A DNA stretch of 52,152 nucleotides from Endozoicomonas numazuensis. Lineage in GTDB: Bacteria > Pseudomonadota > Gammaproteobacteria > Pseudomonadales > Endozoicomonadaceae. Shown here one piece after another: positions 8,807-19,017 of this stretch. Position numbers and translations under genes: made by a program. The stretch covers positions 634,019-686,170 of the forward strand of contig NZ_JOKH01000001.1 in assembly GCF_000722635.1 (NCBI RefSeq). The letters run 5' to 3'. The stretch's first letter is position 1; each line of letters starts with the position of its first letter. The notes beneath the pieces are model-generated. The model did not search any database. It saw nothing but the letters and a program-made list of their open reading frames with translations, and was not told where the DNA came from.

Positions 8807-10006
8807 TCAGGAGAGCACGCCCAGTTCACGACCCACTTTGGCAAAGGCCGCTATCACGCGCTCCATATGCTCCTGATTATGAGCAGCCGACATCTGGGTA
8901 CGAATTCGGGCTGCGCCCCTTGGTACCACAGGGAAAGAGAACCCTACTACATAGATTCCCTCTTTCAGCATTCGTTCCGCGAACTCGGAAGCCAGCGAAG
9001 CATCACCCAACATTACAGGAATAATGGCATGGCCGTTACCGGCCAGGGTAAAGCCCAGTTTTTCCATCTCGGTGCGGAAGTATTCAGAGTTGTGACGCAG
9101 CTTTTCCCGAAGCTCTCCACCGGATTCGAGCATATCCAGAACCTTGATGGATGCGCTGGCAATGGTTGGGCTCAGGGTGTTGGAGAACAGGTAAGGACGA
9201 GAACGATTACGCAGCCAGTCGATCACTTCCGGGCTACGGGCGGATGTATAGCCACCAGACGCTCCGCCCAGAGCCTTACCCAGCGTACCGGTAATAATGT
9301 CTACACGGTCCATGACTCCACAGTATTCGTGGGTACCCCGACCATTTTCACCGACAAAGCCTACTGCGTGGGAATCGTCTACCATCACCATGGCATCGTA
9401 CTTGTCTGCCAGGTCACAGACACCTTCAAGATTGGCAATTACGCCATCCATGGAGAACACCCCATCAGTCGCAATCAGCTTGTATCGGGCTCCAGCTTCT
9501 GTGGCTTCTTTCAGCCTGGCTTCCAGATCGGCCATATCGTTGTTGGCATAACGAAAACGTTTGGCTTTGCACAGGCGTACACCATCAATGATGCTGGCAT
9601 GGTTCAGAGAGTCACTGATGATCGCATCTTCTGGCCCCAGCAGGGTTTCGAACAGACCGGCATTGGCGTCAAAGCAGGAGGAGTACAGGATAGTGTCGTT
9701 CATGCCCAGAAATTCAGAAATACGCTTTTCCAGCACTTTGTGAACATCCTGGGTACCACAGATAAAACGTACAGAAGCCATGCCATAGCCGTACTTATCC
9801 AGTGCCTGCTTGCCTGCTTCTATCAGCTCTGGCGAGTTGGCCAGTCCAAGGTAGTTGTTGGCACAGAAGTTAATAACCTCCTCACCGGTTTTAACAGTGA
9901 TATCAGCCTGCTGCTGGGAAGTAATAACACGCTCGCTTTTATACAAACCTTCTTTTTTAAGGTCTTCCAGCTGCTCACGCAGTCCAGCGTAAAAGTCGGC
10001 TTTCAT
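8807..10006 (-). CDS. kbl: glycine C-acetyltransferase (2-amino-3-ketobutyrate CoA ligase)
   Basis: PLP enzyme that cleaves 2-amino-3-ketobutyrate with CoA to glycine and acetyl-CoA, consuming the product of Tdh encoded next to it. The protein is 399 residues, the family length. It shows [11 protein letters not shown] near residue 48, the [10 protein letters not shown] segment, [10 protein letters not shown] (PLP ring-binding Asp/His) and the Schiff-base lysine in [13 protein letters not shown] near residue 240. The start at 10006 was preferred to an in-frame start at 10060 because it follows GGAG and matches the family N-terminus [13 protein letters not shown]. First gene of a kbl-tdh operon. 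Confidence 0.97.
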   Translation of the reverse strand: MKADFYAGLREQLEDLKKEGLYKSERVITSQQQADITVKTGEEVINFCANNYLGLANSPELIEAGKQALDKYGYGMASVRFICGTQDVHKVLEKRISEFLGMNDTILYSSCFDANAGLFETLLGPEDAIISDSLNHASIIDGVRLCKAKRFRYANNDMADLEARLKEATEAGARYKLIATDGVFSMDGVIANLEGVCDLADKYDAMVMVDDSHAVGFVGENGRGTHEYCGVMDRVDIITGTLGKALGGASGGYTSARSPEVIDWLRNRSRPYLFSNTLSPTIASASIKVLDMLESGGELREKLRHNSEYFRTEMEKLGFTLAGNGHAIIPVMLGDASLASEFAERMLKEGIYVVGFSFPVVPRGAARIRTQMSAAHNQEHMERVIAAFAKVGRELGVLS

Positions 10007-10097
10007 TTCGGCTCCAGGAAACAAAGGATATGAGGAGACCAACCAGGACACACAGCTCATGCGCTATCTCGGTCAGACTCTGAGGGAAGCAGTCCTG

Positions 10098-10128
10098 ATT
10101 CAGCCTCCAAACCTATATCAGGCTGAAT
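10098..10128. other. inverted repeat between the marC remnant and kbl
   Basis: Stem attcagcct (10098-10106) with aggctgaat (10120-10128). There is no adjoining T-run, so its role is unknown; it lies in the leader of kbl-tdh. Confidence 0.35.
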
Positions 10129-10234
10129 AAAGTACCAATACCCCATTGTAGAAGAAATGCAATAGTGAATCAGGGAGTCGCGACTCTGTACCAGCATTTG
10201 TACCTATTTCACCTGCATTCCCTAATACCTTGTT

Positions 10235-10507
10235 TCATTCAGGTGGCAAAGGCAACCAGCCAAGGGTGGCCAGTCCTTCAATACAGATTTCCACTGAGAG
10301 GGCTGTAATCAGTAGCCCTATAATCCTGACAAGAACGTTGGTTCCGTTCACTCTCAGTACTTTGCAGGTATAGTCAGCCAGACGAAACAGAACCCAGGTA
10401 ATGATCACAGTCAGTCCACCCGGGTTCGCCAGGGATGTTTTTTCTGCTTGTGAAAAATGGCGTGTTACAGAAAGAAAAAGCGGGAAATGCGATTCACCCC
10501 GAAACAT
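10235..10507 (-). pseudogene. MarC-family membrane protein, internally deleted remnant
   Basis: A 90-codon frame that joins two separate parts of a MarC (UPF0056) protein of normally about 200 residues. The beginning, FPLFLSVTRHFSQAEK, resembles the first-helix region (P-x-FL-x-LT). It then runs directly into LANPGGLTVII and a C-terminal segment NVLVRIIGLLITALSVE, equivalent to the last two membrane helices. About half the protein is missing in the middle, so function is unlikely. It lies downstream of the cysDN terminator. Identification is by motif recognition. Confidence 0.55.
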
Positions 10508-10548
10508 GAAAATGACTACATGAGCTGATAGAGCTGCATTTTCATTGT

Positions 10549-10583
10549 AAAAAGGCTATCGCAGCCGGAGTTCTGCGATAGCC
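10549..10583 (-). terminator. rho-independent terminator after cysDN
   Basis: Perfect 10-bp stem ggctatcgca (10554-10563) with tgcgatagcc (10574-10583). Reading the minus strand it is followed by a run of Ts (the As at 10549-10553). It begins 9 bp past the cysN stop. Confidence 0.9.
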
Positions 10584-10591
10584 CATCTCTG

Positions 10592-12211
10592 TTATAGAGA
10601 CAGAGAATTCACCAAAGTCGACAGACTGTCAGACTCATTAATACTGTGAACCACCTCAACGTCCAGATCTTTCAGCTCGGTCTTTGCAACCAGAACAACC
10701 AGACCAGCAAGAAGTAAGGCTTGTGCTTTCTGAATCCAGTATTGATCTTGCTGATCAACCACCACTGGCAGCAGACCACTATCAAACAAGTGACGTTCAA
10801 CTTTCTGAAGGTATCCGTCAGCGCCGTCTACCAGGACGACTGCAGACTGCTGACCAAGACGATTGGCTCTGTCACTGGCACGAACCTGATCGACCGTATC
10901 GCCATCATTGACTGCGGATTCAACCATTCCAGCCGCAACCGTCGCGTTACTCAGACGATCAATCACGATAAATGCACCGGTCTGACGGTTATCCTGATAA
11001 CGGTCAAAGACCACAGGCTGTGTCAGAACCAGTTGGCAGGAGCCAATTTCATTAAGAGCCAGCTCATTGGCATCCTGTTGCTCCAGAGTGTTGATATCCA
11101 CCCTGTGGTTAATACCCGAGAAGCTGCCTGCCACTTTAGCGGTTGCGAACTTGATCAGATACTGGCGCCCGGGCTTCATGGACTGCTCGGCCATCCAGAC
11201 AACACTGGCATTCAGGTGAGAAGACACGGAAATATCGTCTTGTGCATGCACCAGCATGTCACCACGACTGATATCGATCTCGTCTTCCAGTGTTAATGTG
11301 ACAGCCTGACCCGCAAAACCTTTTGCCAGATCACCGTCGTACGTCACTACTCTTTCAACAGCACTTTCCAGCCCTGAAGGTAATACTTTTACTCGATCGC
11401 CGGGCTTCACTACGCCTGAGGCAATGGTTCCCGCATAGCCCCGGAAATCCAGATCGGGTCGGCTTACGTACTGTACCGGAAGTCGGAAATCATCAAGGTT
11501 GCGGTCATTAGCCACCTCAACACTCTCCATCACCTCCATGAGGGTCTGACCGGTATACCAGTCGGCCTGTTCACTGCGATGGACCACGTTATCGCCATCC
11601 AGTGCAGAAACAGGCACAAACCGAACATCTCCCAGATTCAGCGACTCTGAAAAATCCAGATACTGATTTCGAATCTCTTCAAAACGTTCCTGACTAAAAC
11701 CCACCAGGTCCATCTTGTTAATAGCCACGACCAGATGTTTGATACCCAGCAGGCTGGCTATATAAGTGTGACGACGAGTCTGAGTCAAAACCCCTTGACG
11801 GGCATCCACCAGAATAATGGCCATATCACAGGTAGATGCACCGGTTGCCATATTTCGGGTGTATTGTTCGTGCCCCGGAGTATCGGCAATGATGTACTTT
11901 CTGTTTTCTGTAGAAAAGTAACGGTAGGCCACATCAATAGTAATGCCCTGCTCACGTTCGGCCTGCAAGCCATCCACCAGCAGCGCCAGATCGACCTTTT
12001 CACCCTGGGTTCCTACCCGTTTACTGTCGTTTTCAACAGAAGCCAGCTGATCTTCATAAATCATGCTGGTGTCATGTAAAAGTCGGCCAATCAGGGTACT
12101 TTTACCATCATCCACACTACCACAGGTCAGAAAACGCAGAATTTCTTTCTGTTCATGACGGTGAAGGTATTCCTGAATATCGGAAGCAATCAGATCAGAT
12201 TGATGAGACAT
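10592..12211 (-). CDS. cysN: sulfate adenylyltransferase subunit 1 (GTPase)
   Basis: The GTPase subunit of ATP sulfurylase; with CysD it makes adenosine 5'-phosphosulfate from sulfate and ATP. It shows G1 [13 protein letters not shown] near residue 32, G3 [17 protein letters not shown] near residue 111 and G4 NKMDLVG near residue 166, followed by EF-Tu-like barrel domains. At 539 residues it is about 65 longer than E. coli CysN. The extra C-terminus begins [14 protein letters not shown] and continues [15 protein letters not shown], resembling an APS-kinase (CysC) domain in which the P-loop GxSGxGKST is gone. It overlaps the cysD stop by one base (TAATG), so the two are translationally coupled. 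Confidence 0.95.
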   Translation of the reverse strand: MSHQSDLIASDIQEYLHRHEQKEILRFLTCGSVDDGKSTLIGRLLHDTSMIYEDQLASVENDSKRVGTQGEKVDLALLVDGLQAEREQGITIDVAYRYFSTENRKYIIADTPGHEQYTRNMATGASTCDMAIILVDARQGVLTQTRRHTYIASLLGIKHLVVAINKMDLVGFSQERFEEIRNQYLDFSESLNLGDVRFVPVSALDGDNVVHRSEQADWYTGQTLMEVMESVEVANDRNLDDFRLPVQYVSRPDLDFRGYAGTIASGVVKPGDRVKVLPSGLESAVERVVTYDGDLAKGFAGQAVTLTLEDEIDISRGDMLVHAQDDISVSSHLNASVVWMAEQSMKPGRQYLIKFATAKVAGSFSGINHRVDINTLEQQDANELALNEIGSCQLVLTQPVVFDRYQDNRQTGAFIVIDRLSNATVAAGMVESAVNDGDTVDQVRASDRANRLGQQSAVVLVDGADGYLQKVERHLFDSGLLPVVVDQQDQYWIQKAQALLLAGLVVLVAKTELKDLDVEVVHSINESDSLSTLVNSLSL

Positions 12212-13167
12212 TAGAAATACCCCTCTTGTTTTTTCTTCTCCATGGAACCGGAACTGTCATGATCAATAACACGCCCCTGTCGTTCAGAAGTTTTAGTGAG
12301 CAGCATTTCCTGAATAACATCAGGCAGTGTGTCTGCTTCTGACTCCACAGCTCCGGTCAAGGGATAGCAGCCCAATGTCCGAAAGCGAACTTTTTTCATT
12401 ACCGGTTTCTCACCCGGTTCCAAAGGCATACGTTCATCGTCAACCATAATCAGGTTGCCATCACGCTCTACGACTGGACGCTCTTTTGAAAGATAAAGAG
12501 GCACAATGGGAATATTCTCGCGATAGATATACTGCCAGATATCCAGCTCAGTCCAGTTGGAAAGAGGAAAGACTCGAATACTCTCACCCTTTTCCACTTC
12601 GCTGTTATAGATATTCCAGAGCTCTGGGCGCTGATTCTTGGGATCCCAGCGATGGTTCTTATCCCTGAAGGAATAAACACGTTCCTTGGCCCGAGACTTT
12701 TCTTCATCACGACGGGCTCCGCCAAATGCAGCGTCAAAACCGTGCTTGTTCAGCGCCTGTTTCAAGCCCTGGGTTTTCATAATGTCGGTATGCTTGGCAC
12801 TGCCGTGAGAGAAAGGCCCCACACCTTGCTCGACCCCTTCCTGGTTGATATGGACAATCAATTCAAGACCCAAATCGTCAACCATCTGATCACGGAACTG
12901 AATCATTTCACGGAATTTCCATGTGGTGTCCACATGCATAAGTGGGAAAGGAGGTTTACCTGGATAAAAGGCTTTCATGGCCAGATGCAGCATGACTGCT
13001 GAATCTTTACCGATGGAATAAAGCATAACCGGGTTATCAAACTCGGCAGCGACTTCCCTGATTATCTGGATGCTTTCTGCTTCGAGCTGCTTCAAATGGT
13101 TGAGGCGCTCTCCAGAAAGTTCGTTAGCACGCTCTTGGGTGCTCTCCTGGGTGACTGTTTCAGACAT
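12211..13167 (-). CDS. cysD: sulfate adenylyltransferase subunit 2
   Basis: The catalytic adenylyl-transferring subunit of ATP sulfurylase. The PP-loop motif is in [17 protein letters not shown] near residue 47. [17 protein letters not shown] and [14 protein letters not shown] are conserved substrate-binding segments. The length is 318 residues against about 302 in E. coli, the extra part being a short acidic N-terminus; a start closer to residue 15 cannot be excluded because no strong ribosome-binding site precedes 13167. First gene of cysDN in the assimilatory sulfate pathway. Confidence 0.96.
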   Translation of the reverse strand: MSETVTQESTQERANELSGERLNHLKQLEAESIQIIREVAAEFDNPVMLYSIGKDSAVMLHLAMKAFYPGKPPFPLMHVDTTWKFREMIQFRDQMVDDLGLELIVHINQEGVEQGVGPFSHGSAKHTDIMKTQGLKQALNKHGFDAAFGGARRDEEKSRAKERVYSFRDKNHRWDPKNQRPELWNIYNSEVEKGESIRVFPLSNWTELDIWQYIYRENIPIVPLYLSKERPVVERDGNLIMVDDERMPLEPGEKPVMKKVRFRTLGCYPLTGAVESEADTLPDVIQEMLLTKTSERQGRVIDHDSSGSMEKKKQEGYF

Positions 13168-13586
13168 GAATGCTAGACCCGAAGCTGGCTTAGAATTGTT
13201 CTTAGTTCGAATACTAGCAGCACTAATGGAATATAAAACAATAAAACTATATCAATAATTCATAACATTATATTGATCGTTACCTGTCCTTACGCCCACG
13301 TCCAAAGAATCTACCGCGCAAGCCGCTTCTGGGCTTTTCAGAATTAGATGTCTCCCTCTCCGCCACATTTTGCTCAGGGATAGTGTCATAAATGGGATCA
13401 ATACTTTCATAGTCTGACGCAGCTGAAAGCTGTTTTCCGAACCATGAGCTTTTCCTGCACCACCTATTGCATCCACGATGTTTCATCCCAGGTTCATTAT
13501 CATATCTGTTACATCAACAGCAAAAAAAGATCAAAGAGATAAAGTGTTGGACATGGAAGGGGCCAGCGGGAAGCTGGCCGCATCAA
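13168..13586. other. intergenic region upstream of cysD
   Basis: Separates the Nif3-like gene from cysD. A 68-codon minus-strand frame (13280-13486) encodes a Cys- and Arg-rich, low-complexity sequence with a basic tail; no family is recognised and it is not called as a gene. The cysD promoter should be here, but I see no convincing -35/-10 pair or operator. Confidence 0.35.
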
Positions 13587-14348
13587 TCAGACTGGAGAAT
13601 CGATATCGACAAAAGTATGCTCAATACCATACTTGGCCTGTAGCCACTCCCCTAACGCTTTGGCACCATAACGTTCCGTCGCGTGGTGTCCGGCACTGAT
13701 GTAGTGAATACCATTTTCGCGGGCAAAATGAACCGTGGATTCGGAGATTTCGCCACTGACATAAGCATCTACATTCAGATCAAGAGCCAGATCAATCATG
13801 CGCTGAGCACCGCCTGTACACCAGGCCAGAGTTTTTATTTTGTGATCACCGCCTGAAATCAGCAAGGGCTTACGTCCCAGTTTCTCTTCAATCTGACCTC
13901 CTAGCTCTTCCAGAGAAACAGGAGCCTGAGGTCTGCCCCAGCTGCCTACAGAGCGTGCTTTACCGGGCTCCATTCCGCCCTCTGTTTTCCAGCCCAGGAG
14001 TTTGGCTAACTGAGCATTGTTACCCAGTTCCAGATGCCCATCCAGAGGCAAGTGATAACTGATCAAACTGATATTATGCTTGAGAAGAGTTTCAATCCTG
14101 CGCTTCTTCATACCGACAATGGCCGAATCTTCACCCTTCCAGAAGTAACCATGGTGAACCAGTATGGCGTCCGCTTTCAGCTCTACAGCCTTATCGATCA
14201 GAGCCTGGCAAGCCGTTACGCCGGTGACCAGGCGTTTGACCTGGCTAGTACCTTCGACCTGAAGACCGTTAGGGCAGTAATCTTTGAACAGCCCGGGCTG
14301 TAGTTCATCTTCCAGAATTTTCACCAGCTGTTTCAGGGTGACGCTCAT
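13587..14348 (-). CDS. Nif3-like dinuclear metal centre protein (DUF34/YbgI)
   Basis: A 253-residue protein of the Nif3/YbgI family, hexameric toroids with a two-metal site; a GTP cyclohydrolase I or metal-chaperone role has been proposed for relatives but none is settled. Metal-ligand segments are visible: ILVHHGYFW near residue 65 and ISAGHHATERYGAKAL near residue 217, which carries the HxxxE. DYCPNGLQVEG near residue 25 is the conserved N-terminal motif. The start at 14348 was chosen because GGAGTG lies seven bases upstream. It is divergent from the DegS-like gene. Confidence 0.9.
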   Translation of the reverse strand: MSVTLKQLVKILEDELQPGLFKDYCPNGLQVEGTSQVKRLVTGVTACQALIDKAVELKADAILVHHGYFWKGEDSAIVGMKKRRIETLLKHNISLISYHLPLDGHLELGNNAQLAKLLGWKTEGGMEPGKARSVGSWGRPQAPVSLEELGGQIEEKLGRKPLLISGGDHKIKTLAWCTGGAQRMIDLALDLNVDAYVSGEISESTVHFARENGIHYISAGHHATERYGAKALGEWLQAKYGIEHTFVDIDSPV

Positions 14349-14543
14349 CTTACACTCCACTGTTTATCAAATCCGAGAGCCTGCCTCATCATGATCATGA
14401 CCCGCTTCTTGCAGGTTCGGGGGCTATCTATCAGCCACAAAATACAGGTATATTAAGGGATTATACTGCTGGTTTTCGGGTTTCAAGAGTTTTTATTTCC
14501 AGCAACAACAAAATCTCTGCCCACAATCATCGATAAGCAAACC

Positions 14544-15671
14544 ATGAAGAAATTCCTCAATCAGTTCATCTACCCCGCCCTGTCTGGTCTGATTGTGGCC
14601 TTTCTGGTAATAATGCTGGCTCCGAACTGGCTGGGCTTACCCCAACTGAACTTCAATAATGTGCTCAACAAAGGAGAACAGCTGCTGGGCATTGGTCAGG
14701 TCTCCTATAGCTCAGCCGTCAAGATTGCCGCACCTGCAGTGGTTAACATTGCTACGGCAACTCTGGTGAATGAGTCCAGCCGTTCCAGAATGCCCAAGAG
14801 CCCCTTCACAGAAAATAACCTTGGCCGTGCCAAGGTAGAAACCAGTCTGGGTTCCGGTGTCATTATCAGCGATGACGGCTACCTGCTGACCAACAATCAC
14901 GTTATTGAAGGAGCCGATAGAATCGTTGCGGTTCTGAAAGATGGCCGGGAAGTATCGGCCTCCATAGTCGGCAGGGATCCGGAAACGGACCTGGCAGTTT
15001 TAAAGATCGACCTGAAAGACCTTCCCAGCCTGGACCTGGTAGACTCTGGCCAAACCGAGGTGGGTGATGTGGTACTGGCTATAGGCAACCCATTTGGACT
15101 GGGCCAGACCGTCACCATGGGAATTATCAGCGCCACCGGCAGGAATGACCTGAGCCTGAATACCTACGAAGATTTTATTCAAACAGATGCCGCCATCAAT
15201 GTCGGAAACTCTGGTGGAGCCTTGATCAGTGCACGGGGTGAGTTACTGGGCATCAATACTCTGCTGTTTTCCAGAGGCGGTGGCAACGAAGGTGTTGGCT
15301 TTGCTATTCCGTCCAGCATGGCTCGATTTGTTACTCAGTCCATCATCAAATACGGTCGTGTTGTCAGGGGATGGCTGGGGATCGAGTCACAACCCCTCAC
15401 CAGCCAGCTGGCAGAAGCTTACGGGGTAGAAAACAATGCAGGTATTCTGATTTCTGGAGTCTACGACAATGGCCCTGCCGATAAAGCAGGCCTGAGACGT
15501 GGGGACATTCTGACAGCTATTAATAACATCAGCACCAGTGATGGCAAGAAAGTCATGAACATGGTTGCTCAGGAGCCACCGGGCAGTGAAGTCACCTTAC
15601 AGATTCTGCGAAACAACAAACCGCTGGAAATGAAGGCGGTGGTCGCCACTCGTCCCAATATGGTCAACTGA
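14544..15671 (+). CDS. degS: DegS/AlgW-type membrane-anchored serine endoprotease
   Basis: A 375-residue S1C-family protease. One N-terminal membrane anchor spans roughly residues 10-28. The trypsin-like domain carries the triad: His in LLTNNHVIEGAD near residue 118, Asp in DPETDLAVLKI near residue 149, Ser in NVGNSGGALIS near residue 227. A single PDZ domain follows (about residues 275-365, with GLRRGDILTAIN). One PDZ plus an anchor is the DegS/AlgW architecture, as opposed to DegP/DegQ with two PDZ domains. Such proteins sense unfolded outer-membrane porins in the periplasm and start cleavage of the anti-sigma factor of sigma E. Whether it is DegS or AlgW cannot be decided here. Confidence 0.93.
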   Translation: MKKFLNQFIYPALSGLIVAFLVIMLAPNWLGLPQLNFNNVLNKGEQLLGIGQVSYSSAVKIAAPAVVNIATATLVNESSRSRMPKSPFTENNLGRAKVETSLGSGVIISDDGYLLTNNHVIEGADRIVAVLKDGREVSASIVGRDPETDLAVLKIDLKDLPSLDLVDSGQTEVGDVVLAIGNPFGLGQTVTMGIISATGRNDLSLNTYEDFIQTDAAINVGNSGGALISARGELLGINTLLFSRGGGNEGVGFAIPSSMARFVTQSIIKYGRVVRGWLGIESQPLTSQLAEAYGVENNAGILISGVYDNGPADKAGLRRGDILTAINNISTSDGKKVMNMVAQEPPGSEVTLQILRNNKPLEMKAVVATRPNMVN

Positions 15672-16100
15672 TTGCGGTTCAAGCCTGAAAGCAGAATATC
15701 TGCTCATGATTTTCAGGCTGACTGTTTCATTTTTATCAGCTGCAGCAGCCAATGCCTGCTTTTTACTTTGCTTGCCCAGTTGATAATGGCTCAAGACCAT
15801 TCTGCCTTCTGTCTTGTTGCGAAGACTGAAGCCAAAGCCAAAGCCATTAAAATCGGCCAGATGCTCAATAGGAAAAAACTGATCAACAAAGGAGTCGTGA
15901 TAGAAACCACAGTCAGAGTTGCATTCCGTGGAAAACCACAGCCATTTTTCATACACAGACTGTTCCACTGAAACACAGACTTTCTTGCCGGAAGCATGAC
16001 AAACCGCTTCTGTTTCAGGATCCCCCACAGCCCAGGCACTGAGACAGAGCAAAATCAGATATACACTCGCAGACAATGACCACCGAACTACTCTGCACAT
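15597..16100 (-). CDS. putative exported protein of unknown function
   Basis: A 167-residue protein with a hydrophobic N-terminus (about residues 8-24, SASVYLILLCLSAWA) that looks like a signal peptide. Several cysteines follow (VCHASGKKVC, TECNSDC), compatible with periplasmic disulfides. GAGG lies a few bases before the ATG. The last 25 codons overlap the end of the convergent degS. No family is recognised. Confidence 0.5.
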   Translation of the reverse strand: MCRVVRWSLSASVYLILLCLSAWAVGDPETEAVCHASGKKVCVSVEQSVYEKWLWFSTECNSDCGFYHDSFVDQFFPIEHLADFNGFGFGFSLRNKTEGRMVLSHYQLGKQSKKQALAAAADKNETVSLKIMSRYSAFRLEPQSVDHIGTSGDHRLHFQRFVVSQNL

Positions 16101-16174
16101 GCTTGCCTCAATCTGTTGAACTCAGACAGAAAAACATAGCAGTTGTTCAGTGAACTTGTCTGTTAACTGCCCAG

Positions 16175-16867
16175 TTAGACAGTCAGCGCCTGTTTTAAAG
16201 CACGATTCAACAGATAGAACAGCCCCCCAACAGATACGATGATCAGTAGTATCACCAGCCAGCTTGAGTGAGGCGCTGACACTTCGCCATTCATCAGGGA
16301 AACAATGTCCTGAGCTTTGAGCCCCAGCCAGATGGAAAACAGGGTTCTGGGGAGCATACCCAGGAACCCACCCAGCAGGAAAACCGAAAAACGGACTTTC
16401 AGTGCAGGCATTAACAGATTCATTAATGCAAAAGGCAGAACGGGTGACAGCCTGACCAGAAACATCAAGCTCCAACTACTGGCATTGAGGACTTCCAGTG
16501 CTTTTTTGACTCGTGGGCTGTTTTGAATGGAATGCATCAAGTGTCCGCCATCCAAAATCGCCCCCACCAGATAGCCCATAGCCGATGCCAACAGATAGGC
16601 TGGTAACATATATGGGATAGCTTTCCAGCCCAGAAAAAAACCTGCCACCAAAGCAATAAACGTGCTGGGTGTCAAAGCCAGAGCCATAGTCAATGCGCTC
16701 AGGATAAAAAAAGGAAGCCACTGCCCAATACTTAAAGCGGATAAATCTGCCTGATACTGAATTAACAGAGAGACTGTCCAGGAACTGAAAAGTAAAGGAA
16801 TACTGCTCAGTAAACCGGCACCAATAACAGACTTTCTGTTTTCCCTGAGAATGGATGAAAACGACAT
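16175..16867 (-). CDS. TVP38/TMEM64 (DedA-like) membrane protein
   Basis: A 230-residue integral membrane protein with about six hydrophobic segments. It contains the VTT/SNARE-associated domain pattern: ALTPSTFIALVAGFFLGW near residue 63, the SAMGYLVGA segment and FLVRLSPVLPFALMNLL near residue 138 with the conserved R-x-x-P. Members act in lipid scrambling or membrane homeostasis; the bacterial role of this type is not established. The start at 16867 is chosen from the hydrophobicity pattern and family N-termini; an in-frame start lies at 16921, and neither has a strong ribosome-binding site. Confidence 0.8.
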   Translation of the reverse strand: MSFSSILRENRKSVIGAGLLSSIPLLFSSWTVSLLIQYQADLSALSIGQWLPFFILSALTMALALTPSTFIALVAGFFLGWKAIPYMLPAYLLASAMGYLVGAILDGGHLMHSIQNSPRVKKALEVLNASSWSLMFLVRLSPVLPFALMNLLMPALKVRFSVFLLGGFLGMLPRTLFSIWLGLKAQDIVSLMNGEVSAPHSSWLVILLIIVSVGGLFYLLNRALKQALTV

Positions 16868-17056
16868 GTGGAGAGAAGATTCTATAAAACGACAGACTAA
16901 CAGATCCAGGGGTGGAACCAAACTGGCACTCTTTGTGCAAAGTATCTGTCATAGCGCCCAATTTCAGATCATTCAGAATAATAACGCGCTTAAAAACGGT
17001 GCAACACGAAATCCATGCACCAAGTCAGAGCAGAGATACTTTTAAGGAAGGCGTAC

Positions 17057-17467
17057 ATGAACTCACTTCAAGTTAACGACTTAATGGACCACCAGCCCCT
17101 TACTGTCAGCGCCAACATCGGAGTTATCGTTGCCCTCAGACAATTGCTAAAGAAGGGGCTCTCCGCAGCACCCGTTGTTAATGATGAGGGAGAACTTCAG
17201 GGTATTCTCTCAGAAGCTGACTGCATGAAAGGCACACTGCTCGGAGGCTATTTTGAACAAATTGGCGAACTGGTCAGCCACCGGATGAGCACAACAGTCT
17301 GCACCGTTACACCCGATACCGACCTGGTCAGTGCGGCCAAAATCATGCTGGATAACAAGCGTCGTGTACTACCCGTGGTAGAATCGGGAAAAGTTGTGGG
17401 GCTGCTAACACGAACCAAGGTTCTTGCCGAAATCATGGAGCGCATTGATAGCCCGAGTCATGCCTAA
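17057..17467 (+). CDS. CBS-domain protein
   Basis: A 136-residue protein consisting of a tandem pair of CBS domains. The first covers residues 1-60 (VNDLMDHQPLTVSANIGVIVAL, then SAAPVVNDEGELQGILSEAD). The second covers about 75-130 (STTVCTVTPDTDLVSAAKIM, then RRVLPVVESGKVVGLLTRTK). Such stand-alone pairs bind adenosyl ligands and regulate partners; the partner is unknown here. The start at 17057 was chosen because AAGGAAGG lies a few bases upstream. Confidence 0.85.
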   Translation: MNSLQVNDLMDHQPLTVSANIGVIVALRQLLKKGLSAAPVVNDEGELQGILSEADCMKGTLLGGYFEQIGELVSHRMSTTVCTVTPDTDLVSAAKIMLDNKRRVLPVVESGKVVGLLTRTKVLAEIMERIDSPSHA

Positions 17468-17476
17468 GATGAAAAA

Positions 17477-17534
17477 CCAGAAGTTTATATTATTCAAAGT
17501 CTTGAAGCAGGACGAATAATATAAGCTCTTCTGG
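17477..17534. terminator. bidirectional terminator between the CBS gene and hisD
   Basis: A long near-perfect stem: ccagaag followed by tttatattattc, pairing with gaataatataa and cttctgg, around an 18-nt loop. It lies just past the CBS stop. On the minus strand it is followed by a T-run (As at 17472-17476), so it also serves the his transcript. Confidence 0.7.
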
Positions 17535-17699
17535 TCAATGGGTCATGGTGGCTTCTTCCTTTCAGGAAAAGCTGATTTTGAAGTAAGGTCTCTACTGGGA
17601 CAGCATTCGATGACTTATAGAATCGGTACTACTCATTAACAGAAAACGCCCAGAGACCACTGAATACAGCAGCCTCCAAAGCCGATTACTTTACATCGT

Positions 17700-19004
17700 T
17701 TATTTTTTTATACGGTACTCTGCTGAACGGGCGTGAGCCGTCAGGGACTCCCCTCGCGCCAGTACAGAAGCCACTTTACCCATTTCTGAAGCGCCTTCTG
17801 GTGAGAAGTGAATCAGTGAAGAGCGCTTCTGGAAATCGTAAACACCCAGCGGGGAAGAAAACCGGGCAGTACCGGAAGTAGGTAATACGTGGTTCGGGCC
17901 GGCACAGTAATCACCCAGAGCTTCTGCAGTGTAACGCCCCATGAAAATAGCGCCCGCATGACGAATATCCGCCAGCAGAGCCTTGGGGTCTTCTACTGAC
18001 AACTCCAGGTGTTCAGGAGCAATTCGATTGGTGACTTCACAGGCGGCCTTCATATCCGGAACATGGATCATAATACCTCTGTTGTTCACAGATTCGGCAA
18101 TGATCTTCTTACGCTCCATTTCAGGCAGTAATCGACGCATGCTTTCCTGAACCTGATCAAGAAATGCCTTATCCGGAGACACCAGAATCGCCTGAGCGTC
18201 TTCATCATGTTCGGCCTGGGAGAACAGATCCATGGCAATCCAGTCTGGATCTGTACGACCATCGCACACTACCATAATTTCAGATGGGCCTGCGATCATA
18301 TCGATACCCACCTGACCAAATACTTCACGCTTGGCGGTAGCAACATAGATATTGCCCGGGCCAACAATTTTGTCTACGCCTGGAACGGTTTCTGTACCAT
18401 AAGCCAAAGCGGCTACTGCCTGGGCACCACCCACAGTAAATACTTTCTTAACACCAGCCACCGCAGCAGCAGCCAGAACCATGTCATTGACGACACCATC
18501 CGGAGTAGGCACCACCATGATAATTTCTTTCACACCCGCAACATGAGCAGGGATGGCATTCATCAAGACAGATGAAGGGTAGGAAGCCTTACCACCCGGT
18601 ACATAGAGACCCACACGATCCATAGGCAACACCTGTTGCCCAAGTAAGGTTCCGTCCTCTTCCTCGTAGGTCCAGGAAGATTGCACCTGACGCTCGTGAT
18701 AACTTCTGATTCTGCTGGCAGCCACTTCAAGAGCCTGTCTTTGCTCCTGGGGGATAGTTTCCAGAGCTTTCTGAAGTTGATCTTCTCCCAGCGTCAGCTC
18801 TTTCATACTCGATACTGAAAGGCGGTCGAAGCGATGAGTGAATTCGATTAAAGCCTCGTCTCCCCGGGCACGCACTTGCGCAATAATATGCTTAACCCGA
18901 TGCTGAACCTCTTCATCTGAGACACTGTCCCAGGCCAGCAGATGATCCAGCTGCTCATTGAAATCCTGGTTCTCGTAGCTCAGTTGTACAGGGTTCACAG
19001 TCAT
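17700..19004 (-). CDS. hisD: histidinol dehydrogenase
   Basis: Catalyses the last two steps of histidine synthesis, L-histidinol to L-histidine, using NAD+ twice and a bound zinc. The 434-residue length equals E. coli HisD. Diagnostic segments are [16 protein letters not shown] near residue 128, [30 protein letters not shown] near residue 232, [12 protein letters not shown] (zinc and catalytic Gln/His region) and [12 protein letters not shown], with [20 protein letters not shown]. The start at 19004 follows GGAG; an upstream start at 19022 lacks this. Downstream of hisG, separated by the repeat array. Confidence 0.97.
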   Translation of the reverse strand: MTVNPVQLSYENQDFNEQLDHLLAWDSVSDEEVQHRVKHIIAQVRARGDEALIEFTHRFDRLSVSSMKELTLGEDQLQKALETIPQEQRQALEVAASRIRSYHERQVQSSWTYEEEDGTLLGQQVLPMDRVGLYVPGGKASYPSSVLMNAIPAHVAGVKEIIMVVPTPDGVVNDMVLAAAAVAGVKKVFTVGGAQAVAALAYGTETVPGVDKIVGPGNIYVATAKREVFGQVGIDMIAGPSEIMVVCDGRTDPDWIAMDLFSQAEHDEDAQAILVSPDKAFLDQVQESMRRLLPEMERKKIIAESVNNRGIMIHVPDMKAACEVTNRIAPEHLELSVEDPKALLADIRHAGAIFMGRYTAEALGDYCAGPNHVLPTSGTARFSSPLGVYDFQKRSSLIHFSPEGASEMGKVASVLARGESLTAHARSAEYRIKK

Positions 19005-19017
19005 CGAATTACTCCGT

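Noticed and set aside
8867-10033. A 388-codon plus-strand open frame opposite kbl.
   Set aside because: It is the antisense shadow of a highly conserved gene and matches no family.
13280-13486. A 68-codon minus-strand frame with a DPIYDTIPEQ motif reminiscent of EPIYA-type phosphotyrosine sites.
   Set aside because: One short motif is not evidence of an effector; no recognised domain, and the rest is low-complexity basic sequence.
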